The position numbers and the translations under genes were made by a program. Positions 11,904 to 25,456 of a DNA stretch of 64,000 bases are shown piece by piece (positions within the stretch are counted from its first letter, which is position 1; each line of letters begins with the position of its first letter). The DNA comes from Rhizodiscina lignyota (Eukaryota; Ascomycota; Dothideomycetes; Aulographales; Rhizodiscinaceae), in assembly GCA_010015805.1 (NCBI GenBank), contig ML978136.1, positions 434,001-498,000 of the forward strand, read 5' to 3'. The notes beneath the pieces are model-generated. The model made no database searches. It saw nothing but the letters and a program-made list of their open reading frames with translations, and was not told where the DNA came from.

Positions 11904-12515
11904 ATGTCCAACTTCGAACAGCTTCCCCGGGAACTTCTGGATATGATATACGACTGTGTCTTGGACTTACTCCCAAGCGAACATCATCGAATCCAAAAAT
12001 GTGCGATTGCGGATTACATTCCAACAGCAGCCGACCCCAGGAAGAAGCCACAAACAAGCCATGCATTGAGACTTATCAAGAAGTCCATGGCGTGGGAGTA
12101 CCTTGAAAGAGCGTACCGGTACGTTCGTCTGGAGCTTTGGCTTGATTTCTGGGAGATGTGGCAGGTTGCGCAATATCTCCGCTGTCAATCGGATTCTCTG
12201 GTCTCGAATCTCCGGAGTCTGTATGTCGCTCTCGTGAAAGATGACAACGATATACTTGACCAAATCAAGTTGGAGGTACCCAAGATGAAGCGACTGGAGA
12301 AATTGCAGTTGGGCTTGCCAAGCATGAATCGTGTCCCGTTTACGTTTGGCGAGTCTTACGGACTCGGTGGCCTCCTGGATATCCTTGGCCGCAATCAGCA
12401 TATGAAAGTATTGGAATTGGAGCTCATGGCCCCTTACGGATTCACTGAGAAGTACGAGCGGGTTGCTGGCGAGGGATGGTATCTTTGCGCGGAGTTGGTT
12501 CAGAAGTGCACCTAG
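11904..12515 (+). CDS. F-box-like protein
   Basis: The reading frame has an ATG at 11856 (219 aa) and another at 11904 (203 aa). I chose the second because it places the motif right at the N-terminus: MSNFEQLPRELLDMIYDCVL, an F-box-like LPxELxxMIY start. A leucine-rich region with KRLEKLQLGLPSM and MKVLELELM follows, as in short fungal F-box-like proteins. No catalytic motif is seen. Its position directly after another F-box-like gene suggests tandem duplication and divergence, although the two proteins share little beyond the motif. The upstream start cannot be excluded. Confidence 0.6.
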   Translation: MSNFEQLPRELLDMIYDCVLDLLPSEHHRIQKCAIADYIPTAADPRKKPQTSHALRLIKKSMAWEYLERAYRYVRLELWLDFWEMWQVAQYLRCQSDSLVSNLRSLYVALVKDDNDILDQIKLEVPKMKRLEKLQLGLPSMNRVPFTFGESYGLGGLLDILGRNQHMKVLELELMAPYGFTEKYERVAGEGWYLCAELVQKCT

Positions 12516-12979
12516 ATCACTGTGATCGTTTTGATTTAGAGAATGAGTTACACTCACGAGGGTAGTATAGAAATCCCCGAGTCGTAACCGGGCAGACGGA
12601 AAGTTGCCTGCTGAGCAGCTAGGCGAGCTACCTCAGTTTCTGCTCCTTAAATTAAAGTATTTACGGTGGGTGCCTACTTTATCGCTATTCTTTTCCTCAG
12701 CTACTCTAACATCTGAATTTGCTTGTTCAATCCTCTTCGATTTAAACTTTCCTTTCACGATAACGCAAAGCAAGTACTTGTAAGCGATGATACATCAAGT
12801 CACTAATTCACAATGATTTCACTACTTTAAACAAACAAATATCAATTACTTCCTCCATATCCAGAACACCATTCTTGCTCTTCAGACCAAGACTGCAACA
12901 CCACTTGTTAGCAAGCAAAGCTAGGCTTACGTATTACTTGACATCTAGCAATTCCAACTCAGCGACCAGCAACGTGAAT
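12516..12979. other. Intergenic, AT-rich leader region
   Basis: This carries the promoter and probable 5' UTR of the next gene, with TTTCAC- and CAA-rich stretches. The frame upstream of the chosen start at 12980 remains open to 12875 but is of low complexity. Confidence 0.4.
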
Positions 12980-13873
12980 ATGACCACCAGTCGCCAAGAA
13001 GAGCTTCGCGAGCGACTCGCCAAACTTCAAAACCTTGAACAGAATTATCTCCAAAGTTGCATCCAAGGCATTGAAAGTCCGGAGCCGCCTCAGTACAAGC
13101 CAGTCAAGACCAAAATTGACGGAAAATCCACTACACTGATCCATCCACTCCTCACAAAGGTCAGAATCAAGGAATCATCGTTGCGACTGAACCTAGGGCA
13201 TGTGCGCTACCAGGATGGACATGTGTGCGTGGTACGCCTGTCTTTCGATCAGATCACTGGCAATGTGGAAGTGGACAAAGGCCACATTATTCGTCTGATC
13301 CTTATGCCCAAGCTGCTATTGACCGAGGCGGTGGCTGCCGAACTTGTCGATGCTTTCGAGACGCAATGCCGCGCTGTGATGGCTCAAGTGGGGATGACCA
13401 ACAAAGTCCGAGAGGTAGCTTTTAATATCGCCAACGAAGGGCTTGCGGACAAGAAGACTGTGTTATCAAGTAACACAGGAAGAGCAAGGGAGCAGCTCCT
13501 GTTGACATGCGAAGACAGGGTGTCACTGAAGGTATTCGACAATGTGCACGACTTTTCGAATTCGTCACAGTCACTACTGAAGCGCCCGGCACCAGCAAAC
13601 GTGGCCATCGGATCAAACAAGCGAAGCAAGGCCGACGAAACAGGATCTCCACTAGATCGAGCTATGGCGGACGCTACGCAAGCTATTGAAGACGCGGTGC
13701 GCGAGGAAGTCAACCGTCAGGACAGCCATGTTAACGAGGTTCTGATTGCGGCAGATGAAGCGGTCAAGGTATTCGAACTCGTCGGTTCAGAGTTCAAGAC
13801 GGTTAACAACGCAATGGGAAAATTGAAAGACAAATTGAAGGATTTAAAGGAGAAGAACTCGGGTGGATCTTGA
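12980..13873 (+). CDS. Hypothetical protein, unrecognised
   Basis: A single exon gives 297 aa from the ATG at 12980 (MTTSRQEELRERLAKLQNLE). An in-frame ATG at 12875 would add 35 Ser/Asn/Thr-rich residues that look like untranslated leader. The N-terminal 25 residues are a charged helix. Residues about 60-190 look globular (LRLNLGHVRYQDGHVCVVRL and IIRLILMPKLLLTEAVAAEL). After a basic SNKRSK stretch that may be a nuclear signal come long alpha-helical segments with alternating Ala, Asp, Glu and Lys, ending in a Lys-rich tail. I do not recognise a family. Codon use looks like the neighbours, so I treat it as a real gene, possibly lineage-specific. It could be the product of an older selfish element, but no enzymatic motif supports that. 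Confidence 0.55.
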   Translation: MTTSRQEELRERLAKLQNLEQNYLQSCIQGIESPEPPQYKPVKTKIDGKSTTLIHPLLTKVRIKESSLRLNLGHVRYQDGHVCVVRLSFDQITGNVEVDKGHIIRLILMPKLLLTEAVAAELVDAFETQCRAVMAQVGMTNKVREVAFNIANEGLADKKTVLSSNTGRAREQLLLTCEDRVSLKVFDNVHDFSNSSQSLLKRPAPANVAIGSNKRSKADETGSPLDRAMADATQAIEDAVREEVNRQDSHVNEVLIAADEAVKVFELVGSEFKTVNNAMGKLKDKLKDLKEKNSGGS

Positions 13874-14531
13874 CGACAGAATGAGCAACGAACAGGACCT
13901 GGCTCTGCTGTCTCCAATTGACGGAGCTCGTTTTTGCCGAAAGCCTTGGAACTGACAAAATGCATCTATGAATTCTCTGCAACGTGTTCAGCGTCAAGCA
14001 GCAGTACACGGGGCCTGATTATACCTCAGGTATTTTCCCATGGAGTTGTTGAGTTTCCTTGCAATTATTGGGTTGGTTGAAATCAGGAGATAATTTGGGA
14101 CTTTCTCATCTGATTGGCTTGATTCTGATAATGCACTGGCAAGGATCATTCAGGAGCTCAGTTGAGCTGTCACGGTGGAATTGGGACAACAATTTTTTTG
14201 GAGACAGGGAAAAGGGAGTTTGGAAAGGCATTTGTATACTTTGAGAAAAACACCAACTACTTTGACTTGATTCGATCCATAGTGTGCGTTGGCAGTCTCG
14301 ACTCCGTAAACCCTGTTTTTTTGGGTAGGCTGACAGGGGCCCCCCACCTACTGGATCAATCCGTTGCCCTGCCCTGCGCCTCCCTGTTTGGGCGCACCCT
14401 CTGGTCAACACCACCACATCTTCGTCACCCAATTGACGTGGCTCGCCCTTTTCACCTGAGCAAAAGGAGAGCACCCGACTTCTACAAAACTCACAAGTTG
14501 TTATGCCGCTGCAGCAGAGGGTTCGAACACG
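13874..14531. other. Intergenic / alpha-actinin upstream region
   Basis: No gene is supported. Open frames crossing 14106-14692 run into the first alpha-actinin exons and are shadows. The region should hold the alpha-actinin promoter. Confidence 0.45.
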
Positions 14532-16731
14532 ATGGCGCTTCTCGAGCAGCAGTGGATTACCGTGCAGCAGAAAACATTCACGAAATGGTAAACAATGACT
14601 TCATCTGTCCCATTGCCTTGGCAGCCACCACGACTCCGTGCTGTGACTGTCCGCGGATGATGAACAGTGAATCTGACAAGTCCACAGGCTGAACAACAAG
14701 ATCAAAGCGCGGAATATCGAAATACAAGATCTGGTCAAGGATCTCTCCGATGGCGTACGTCGTCCCCTTAGTATCCCGTATTTCTTCCCCTCAGACCTCG
14801 ACTTTCTCATCCGCGGAGCAGTATTGTAGAGCTATGTCTTTCTTACACAATGACCACAGGTCACCCTCATCCACCTTCTCGAAATCCTCGGCAACGACTC
14901 CCTCGGCCGCTACGCATCCAAGCCCAAGCTCCGCGTCCAGCGCTTCGAAAACGTGAACCTCTCGCTCTCCTACATCCGCAGTCGACATATCCAGCTCACA
15001 AACATCGGTGCTGAGGACGTCGTCGACGGCAACCGCAAGATCATCCTCGGTTTGATCTGGACACTGATTCTGCGCTTTACCATCTCAGATATCAACGCTG
15101 AAGGCTTGAGTGCCAAGGAGGGATTGCTACTGTGGTGTCAGCGCAAGACGGCGTGCTATGACGAGGTGGAAGTGAGAGATTTCAGCACGAGTTGGAACGA
15201 CGGGCTAGCGTTTTGCGCACTACTTGATATTCACCGACCGGACTTGATTGACTACGATAGCCTGGACAAGTCGGATCATAAGGGTAATATGGCGCTTGCA
15301 TTCCAGATTGCCAGCCAGGAGATTGGCATTCCGGAGCTGCTGGATGTTGAGGACGTTGCAGACGTGGCGAAGCCGGACGAACGCAGTTTGATGACGTATA
15401 TCGCGTATTGGTTCCATGCGTTCAGCGCAATGGAGCGCGTCGAGAACGCTGGCAGGAGAGTGGAGAAGTTTGTTCAAAACATGCAGGGCGCGTGGGAGAT
15501 GGAGTCGTCCTTCGAGCGACGAATGCGGGAACTGCTGCGTGCTATCGAACGGCAGAGGCAACAATGGGACGAAGCACGATTCGAGGGGACATATGCAGAT
15601 GCCAAGAGTCAGGCTGCTGCGTTTGCGGGCTACAAGAAAGGAGACAAGAGACGCTGGGTCGCAGAAAAGAGCGAGCTTGCGAGTCTGCTAGGTAACATCA
15701 AGACTAAACTCGGCACGTATGGGCTGAGACCATACTCACCGCCAGCAGAGCTCAGTCTTGAGGCTCTCGAGGTGGCTTGGGCGGGGCTCATGCGTGCGGA
15801 GAGGGACAGAAGTCAGATCATCAACGAGACGATCAGAGACATCAAGAACGGGCTTCGAAAGTCGTTTGCCGACAAGGCGAATGGGCTGGCTCTGGCGTTG
15901 CAGACTCTAAGCACTAGCTTGACCGGTCTGGATGGTGATGTAGAGGACCAGCTCAAACACGCTAAGCAATTGAGCGAGAATCTGAAGCCCTTGGAGGACT
16001 ATTTGGAGATCATTAAGAAGGTGGATGCGCAGTGTATCGAAGCAAATATCGAGGAAAACGACTTCACGACATACTCCTATGAAGAGCTGGAGTACGAGCT
16101 TGGACTTGTAAAGTCGAGCGTCGCAAAGAAGCTGGCATTCCTCGAGAATCAAATGGTGGCGCGCAACATGACGAACCTCACGCCGATCCAGCTTGAGGAG
16201 TTCGAGAGTGTGTTCAGGCATTTCGATCGGGAGGGCAGAAATAGGCTCACGGAGCTGGAGTTCTCGGCAGCTTTGGCCAGCCTGGGGCTGGTGTATGACG
16301 AGCAAGAGATGAGAGTGAAGTTTAGAGAGGTTGCCGATGGTGGCTTGGAGACGGAGGGCCAGAGGACCGTTGGATTCGAGCGATTCATCAGATTCATGGT
16401 GGACGTAACAGAGGATCAGAACAGCGCAGAGCAGGTGTTCGAGAGCTTTAGGGAAGTTGCAGATGGAAAGGTGAGTCGCGTGTCTTTGATGCTTATTATA
16501 GTAATACTGACGGATGCCCAGCCCTACGTTACTGAACTCGACCTCCGGCATTCGCTTATTCCCGATGAGCTTGTCGACGAGCTTACCAAGACAATGCCGG
16601 AGCACTCGGGACCGGACTTGCAAGAGGACAGAGGACTTCCGAAATATGACTATATCAAATTTATGGAGAAGCTGATCGACGAGCCGGAAACGAACGGGCA
16701 TCCAACCGTAAACGGAGGGAGCAGCAGATGA
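14532..16731 (+). CDS. Alpha-actinin, actin crosslinker
   Basis: Exons are 14532-14587, 14688-14754, 14860-16470 and 16522-16731, with introns of 100, 105 and 51 nt, giving 647 aa. The N-terminus MALLEQQWITVQQKTFTKWLNNKI is rebuilt only by splicing and is the classic start of the first calponin-homology domain. CH1 continues through GNRKIILGLIWTLILRF and CH2 through LLLWCQRKTACYDEVEVRDF and DGLAFCALLDIHRPDLID. A short spectrin-like rod (about residues 270-480) follows, shorter than the four repeats of animal proteins, as is usual for fungal alpha-actinins. Two EF-hand-like units close the protein (FRHFDREGRNRLTELEFSAA), with imperfect calcium ligands. It bundles actin filaments at cortical patches and the septation ring. 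The last intron lies between the EF-hand units and is a multiple of three without stop codons. Confidence 0.93.
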
Positions 16732-18306
16732 CATGGTGGGTAGAAGGAAATGAAACGGAGCAGACTCCGCATGAGGCGACTGTTGTACTTGTTGCAAAGG
16801 CAGGAGATACCAGACTGGAAAGGAGCGCTTATTGGAGGAGAGAATCAAAGCATAGCGTGGAGGCTGTTTTGGTGGAGGCGCGGTGCATCGTCGGATTGGA
16901 GTTTGGTGGCAGCATTTCAGGAGTTTGAAAGAGCTTTTGCGATGCATGTAGAAACAAATCGCCGTACTTAAGCAGGTGCAGATAATATGTAATGTCGTCA
17001 TGCTGCAGGATTGCCACGATGCGAAATGAGGCAAGGTTTCGGCCTGCGCGATTAAGGAGAGGGCACCGGGGCCAGATGGAGGGCGAGGCGTCGGAGTGCG
17101 GGCGAGTGGTGAGCAGTGAGCGCGTCGTGAAGTGGTCGCGCAGCGCGTCAGGTCAAGCTTCCGGAGCAGATGAAACGTAGCGGCCATGTGCCCCTATCCA
17201 TGTAACACGAAGAGTGAGAGCACGATATTTGTTTCACCTCCTTGCCCGCCTTCTGCCATCGGCGCAGGGCGCTACACGCTGCGGTAGGCTCGGCAGCCGC
17301 TCCAGGGTCTGATAGCCATTGGCTTCTTCGAGAAGGTCCAGCAAAAGAAAACGGGGCAGCGCTAGCGGCATTCGAAATCTTCCTGGAAAGGCGCAGCTGC
17401 AGGAATGGGGTTCGATCGTCTTGGGCTGCACTCGCTTCAGCACCATGGTGTGGCTTTTGGGAATGGAGGTGCAGATTTGGGCGTGGAGCACACCGGCGCA
17501 CTGCAGCACGGCCGAAAGAGGCTCGACAGGCGCGGGAGCAGCTCCCCGGCTCGTTGGCAGAGGTTAGCAGCGCAGTGTAGCGGGTAGAGTGCCGCTGCTG
17601 CGTGCTGGGTGCTTCTCCCATCTCTTTGGCCGGTGGAGGCGGCGAGGGAATTTGGCAAAGCTGGCCAACGGTCGGGCAGATAGCTGACCATTTTCTGACT
17701 GGCGTGGGGCATGGGCCAAGAGCGCAGATGCGGGCGCTGGTTCGCTGTGCGCGGAGGAGGCCATCTGTGACTGCCAACTGCAGCGCGACTCGTTGCCTCC
17801 ACGCTGCCTCTGCCGTGGCACGCTGCAAGTCTCCTGTGCGTGGACAATTGCTTGTACTCGCTGCTCCTCGCCCTCTGCGTGCCTTCGACGCGCTCTCCGT
17901 GCTGCTGCTCCGCGCCGCTCGTCGTCGAGAGAGCTCTGCCACTACCTGGTACTAGCGCGCCCGCCTGGCCTGACTGAGTTGCGGCGGCTAAGCGTGAAGC
18001 GTGTCGATCCCTGCCTGTGGGCCGCTGAAGGCCTTCCCGACCTCTCCTTGTTCAACTTCATTCCAAGACCACACTACTTCCAACACGTACCACCCTCTCG
18101 ACCTCCGAATCCTGTGCAATCCGGACTGCAGCAAAACACCTTCCACCGCTTCTCATCTCACCACTGCCGCGTCGACTCACGGCCGCGGCCCTCTCTCGCT
18201 CTTAGGAGGCTCTCCGCCGCCTGCATAAGGGTCGACGACCCTTTGCGACGAGCTCCACCTCCGTACCTACTACGCCGCTCGCACGCCTCGGCGAACACGC
18301 TGCACA
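16732..18306. other. Long intergenic region and GC-rich leader of the PAK kinase gene
   Basis: The 1.6 kb between alpha-actinin and Cla4 is unusually GC- and CpG-rich from about 17.2 to 18.0 kb and then becomes pyrimidine-rich (CTCC/CACC runs) towards the Cla4 start, as expected for a fungal 5' UTR. Long open frames here on both strands, such as 17148-17942 minus, come from the lack of stop codons in GC-rich DNA. I see no real gene. Confidence 0.5.
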
Positions 18307-21187
<2,881 letters not shown>

Positions 21188-22168
21188 AGCACTGAAAATT
21201 TGGGATACGAGCGATTTCTTCGAAGGCGTGGCTCTTTGCTGCGTAAAAGCTTTGGATAAGAACGGCCACTAACTGCAGGTATCTTCTTTCGGCGGTCTAA
21301 TTAGTCTTCGACTTCATTGACTGTGCCAGCGTTACCGTGCGCTTTTCCTATCAAGAATTTTCGACAATGGGCAAGATTCGACACGATCACTGGTGGGCAT
21401 TTGGCGGTGTCATGGCGTTTAATGATTCACATTGCGACGAGGGGATGAATGCTGGGACGGTCTTTCTGCATTTGGATTTTTTGCTTGCACGATTTGGATG
21501 GTTGGAGAAAGCTTTCCCTTTCGAAGCCTTTCTTTCACGCATCTTCTTGCGGGATACCTTTTCCTTTTCTCTGACGACGGCTTTTCGACTTGATTGTGAA
21601 ATGCCGTCTTGCCGCTGACTTTGGTTCTATATCAGCGGCGAAAGCAAAAACCTTCGAATAGACTCTTTCCAGTAACTTTTGAGGCTCCTTCTCTCGTGTG
21701 GCATTACAGCGGATGCGGCGTCTGCTCTCGCGAGCGGGCACGGCTAAGCTAATGATGTGTACATCGACTTTGGGAGCTTTTACACAAAAGGATACCTGTT
21801 CTAAAGCTGTTTCGTGCCGTGAATGATTGGAGTGCGTGCTCAACTGACGTTTCCATCGCGATGTGGACCTTGTAGATGTGCCTGCCATGGTTCAAATCCT
21901 GAATGCTGTATAATGAACTCTTTACCCCCTAAAATCCCATATCCGGGTTGGTGGATTTGTTGTTCTGCCATCCTGGCCTCGCCAAGCTCATGAGCTGACC
22001 CTCGTCATCCAAAAAGTTAGCGCGATTGCACCTCGATGTCCAACCTCCATTGCACTCTTTGACGCGCATCTGCTATCATTTACTCCTTTCCAAGTAATGT
22101 CCAAATCCTAGTGATCCCTAAATATCGTCAAAGACGATCGCGCCGACGCGACCAAACTATAATACAGC
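21188..22168. other. Intergenic, nothing recognised
   Basis: This stretch covers the Cla4 3' UTR and the Sec12 promoter. Frames of 93 and 117 codons occur on opposite strands at about 21.3-21.9 kb, without domains or splice support. Confidence 0.5.
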
Positions 22169-24338
22169 ATGCCGCAACCAGTGTCCTTTGCGAAGACCAC
22201 GCTCTCTTACCCTATATATGCTGCCGATTTCGACCCTTATGGTAGAGGATACTTGGTAGTTGGTGGAGGAGGTGGAGAGAGCAAGTGAGTTCCGAATTCG
22301 GCCTTCGTCCATTCAAAATCGGATCGCCTGCTAACGCTTTGTCGCGCGCGAAGGACAGGTGTAAAGAACAAAATTGTAAGTTTATAACCCTCGAAATGCA
22401 TTGTCGCCTACTACAGACGAGTATTTATATGCTAATGCGATCCAACTCCAGACCCTTCTTGACGTCTCCAATCCCGCCGAAATCAGCACCTCAGCCGAGC
22501 TCGAGCTCTCCACAGACGAAGACTCCGTGTCTTGTATAGCGAACCTCGCGTCGAAAGACGGCCTCATCGCGCTCACCGGCATCAACTCTGGCTCTAAAGA
22601 CGTCGAGGCAGGCAAAAATGAGCACTTTCGCGCGTTTCAGATCGACTATCCCAGGCGCGCCGAGCGCGGGAGCCCGAAGAAGGGCAAGTCCAAGAGCCCA
22701 GGAGCGAGGAAAGAGGTGGAGGGTAGGATAAGTCTGGTCAGCAAGACGAGCGTGTTCAAGCCGGCGGAGAGCCCGAAGAAGGAGACGTATCAGCGGATAA
22801 TACGCCTGAGTCCAGCGAAGAGAGCGTCAGGAGGCGGGAGTAAGAGGTTGGGGGCGATTGCGACGGGCTTTGCGAAGGAGAGCGAGGTCATTGTATTCAA
22901 TGCGACGACTGTCGCGCCGACGGAGAGGGATATTGTGACGAGGATAAGCCCGAGGAGGAATGCTGAGGCCGAGGATCTGGATCTGGTGGAGCAAAAGGAC
23001 GGAGAATTTAGACTGGCGTTTGCGACGGAGTACGATGTTTATGCGCAGGACATCGAGTACGACTTCAACCAGAGGAGGCCGAGAAAGCAGCTGAAGGAGC
23101 CGGAGAAGGTTTACTCGGTACCTCCACCAGATACGTTTGAAGGACCGGGACGGCCAAAATTTAGGGCGCTGAGGTTCTTGACGCGGAATCATGTCCTTCT
23201 GCTCGCCAACTTGCCGTCAAAGAAAGGCGCTGAACTGCTGATTTTGAAATTATATCCAAACGGCACAGGAGAAGTCGTTTTAAGAAAGAGGCTGGCACGA
23301 CATGTCAAAGCGACGACGGGCATGGACGTGTGCGCGCTCGATCCTGATCCTGTCACGGGCGCGAGACAAATTGTCGTGGCCGTTGCTGGTCAAGATAGCT
23401 CCGTCTCGATATTCACGCTCGATTACCACGGAACGAAGAGCGACTCATTAAGCACGTTCAGGGCATTCAGCGTCACGAAAGACGTGCACCCTTTCCAGAT
23501 CACCAAGATCGTTTTATCACCTTTCCATGCGCCTGGCTCGCCACCCTCCTCCACATCCAGCCCAAACTCCTCACCGAAAAAGAACCGCAAAGAGCAAGAG
23601 CAGCAATCGAAAAAGCTTGGACGGCAACATATCCACCTCGCGACAACTTCAATGGGGAACACTGTCGTCGTTGACACTCTGCCCCTCCAGCCGATCCCCA
23701 CCTCCGACAAATCCACACGTTACATCCTCTCCTCCGCACGCTCCTCTGCCATCCAAACCGGTGCATCTGCACTCGTCGTGGGCGTCGTGATGCTCGTGTG
23801 TCTGCTGCTGTTCCAGTCGTACCTGGCGATCACCTATCCCGATTCCGCTATCGGGCAACTCAGATTCGACCAGTACATCCCGCAACCGCTCCGGGATGCG
23901 GTGGGCAACCTCGCGCCGCCGGGTTCGAGAAGATTCGCGGTAGTGCACGACGTTGAAGATATGATCACGCATCCCCTCGACTCAAGACGGCGCATCAAAG
24001 ACCTACTGCACCACCTCTCCTCGCGTTCTGCGGCAGCATCATCCGAGCCCGCCGCTGCGGTTGTCGTCCGGCCCTCTGAGCCAGACGCCGATTCCGAGCA
24101 TCCAGACAGTGCCTCCCTCGAAACCGAAGTCCATCCCAATGAGGAATCAGTGCTGCGAAAGGACGGCGATGCGAAGCGCTGGGACCAGCTGAGCCATCGC
24201 GAGAAGGAGTGGTGGAGGCGGAGACTTATTGCGGCGGGTGCGTGGGCTGTCGAAGAGGGAGAGACGGTGCTGCAGGGGATTTTCTTTAGTAGCTTTGCTG
24301 GGGCTATCGGGGATATTGTTGCGGAGGCACTGAGGTGA
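22169..24338 (+). CDS. sec12: Sec12-like guanine nucleotide exchange factor for Sar1
   Basis: Exons are 22169-22284, 22354-22375 and 22452-24338; introns are 69 and 76 nt; 674 aa. The middle exon is a 22-nt microexon whose inclusion yields GGGGESKTGVKNKITLLDVS, the conserved first-blade motif of Sec12 that forms the potassium-binding loop needed for exchange activity. The cytosolic part (about residues 1-480) is a WD40-like propeller with low-complexity Lys/Ser insertions. One membrane anchor follows (about SALVVGVVMLVCLLLFQSYL), then a lumenal tail with acidic and Ala-rich segments. This is the type II ER topology of Sec12, which loads Sar1 with GTP to start COPII budding. The last intron has an alternative in-frame-looking acceptor further upstream, but only the acceptor at 22451 keeps phase. 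Confidence 0.9.
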
Positions 24339-25456
24339 GGAGGGAGGAGTGATTGCTGTGTATTGATTAGGCTTGTGTGATAGATTACATCTCCAAACTA
24401 CTTTAACCTAACAGGTTATTCATTCCACACCGTTTGGCCCAACCCAACATTTTGCTGTATATGAGCGGATATTAAATATAACGCCGGGTCTATCAATCAT
24501 GAGGACTCTCTCTGGCTTTACGCGTTCACCTTATCCAAGACGGCCCGAGCCTCTTTCAACTCTTGTCCTGACTGCAGATTCACAACCACAAGATACAGCG
24601 CGTCCTGTCTCATATGCTTCATTTTCTTAAGTGTTCATGCCCTCCTCGCACACCCTGGGCCTGGGAATACGTCCCTAGCTAATGCCTGCTTGATGATCCG
24701 TCTGCTCCTCTTATCTGGCAGCTAGTACTTGCCTCCTGATACAACCGCAAGGATATTTCCACTGTTAAAGCTGCCATTCTCAACTTTCATAGCAACAACA
24801 ACAGCAGCAATGTCTGATAATCGATACTTCAGAGATCAAGATCGAGGAGTCAGAAGCACCGTATTTAGGTAGCGAGGACCTTGAACAGACCCACTCCTTC
24901 AATATTTTCTGTGGAATTTGGAGCGAGCCCTGACAGAGTATCGATCAGCTCAATTTGATACTGGTCATGGATAGGCCCTGCGGCCCCACGCCACTGACGA
25001 GGGATTGCAGATCCAGTGTAGTGGCATGGCTTAGCGGAGCTGCTCGCGCTTCCTCTAGATTAAATTCTCTGGTCTGGAGTCCAGATTCGGACTTTGAAAT
25101 CTAAGGACTTAAGAACCTGTAAGATATAACTCTGCTATCTGACAAAAATGCGGTAAAACGATGGAAGCGACGTCGGGAAAGTTTCATGCGCGTTGACATA
25201 ACTCTTTGCCCTTATGTAAGCAGCGGCCCATGAAGGCTTTGACGTCGGCGCATGCAAGTGCATGTGCTTCTAAGGATCTGTTGACGGAAGCCTTGAACGA
25301 GGCACAGTCTGTCCTCTGTTCCTTTCTATTGCTACCTGCCAGCTGGCAGCATGAACGATCTGTTGTCACTCTATTCTCAATCCTGCCGCGTGCACCGTAG
25401 AAGCTGTTAGCGAACGTTGCACAACCCGCCGTTGAAGACTCGACCGGCAACGCGCA
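24339..25456. other. Intergenic with short coding-like minus-strand stretches
   Basis: Between two plus-strand genes, several short minus-strand frames look like protein: about 24518-24622 (MRQDALYLVVVNLQSGQELK...), 24722-24820 (SGNILAVVSGGKY) and 24870-25060 (HYTGSAIPRQWRGAAGPIHD). None reaches 65 codons from an ATG and I could not splice them with confidence. They may be exons of a small unrecognised gene or the relic of one. The final FNSGNILAVVSGG recalls the C-terminus of PLP-dependent dehydratases, but this is weak. Confidence 0.3.

Noticed and set aside
14521-14531. GGTTCGAAC-like box, considered as a tRNA T-arm
   Set aside because: No acceptor stem, D-arm or anticodon arm can be built around it, and it precedes the alpha-actinin ATG.
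15907-17187. 426-codon minus-strand frame
   Set aside because: It lies antisense to the 3' half of alpha-actinin, whose coding evidence is strong; the antisense product has no recognisable domain.
17148-17942. 264-codon minus-strand open frame upstream of cla4
   Set aside because: Composition is Arg/Ala/Ser/Pro-rich, as expected from GC-rich DNA lacking stops. No domain, and plus-strand frames over the same bases are equally open.
21337-21618. 93-codon plus-strand frame after cla4
   Set aside because: No domain, unusual composition, and it falls in the expected 3' UTR region.
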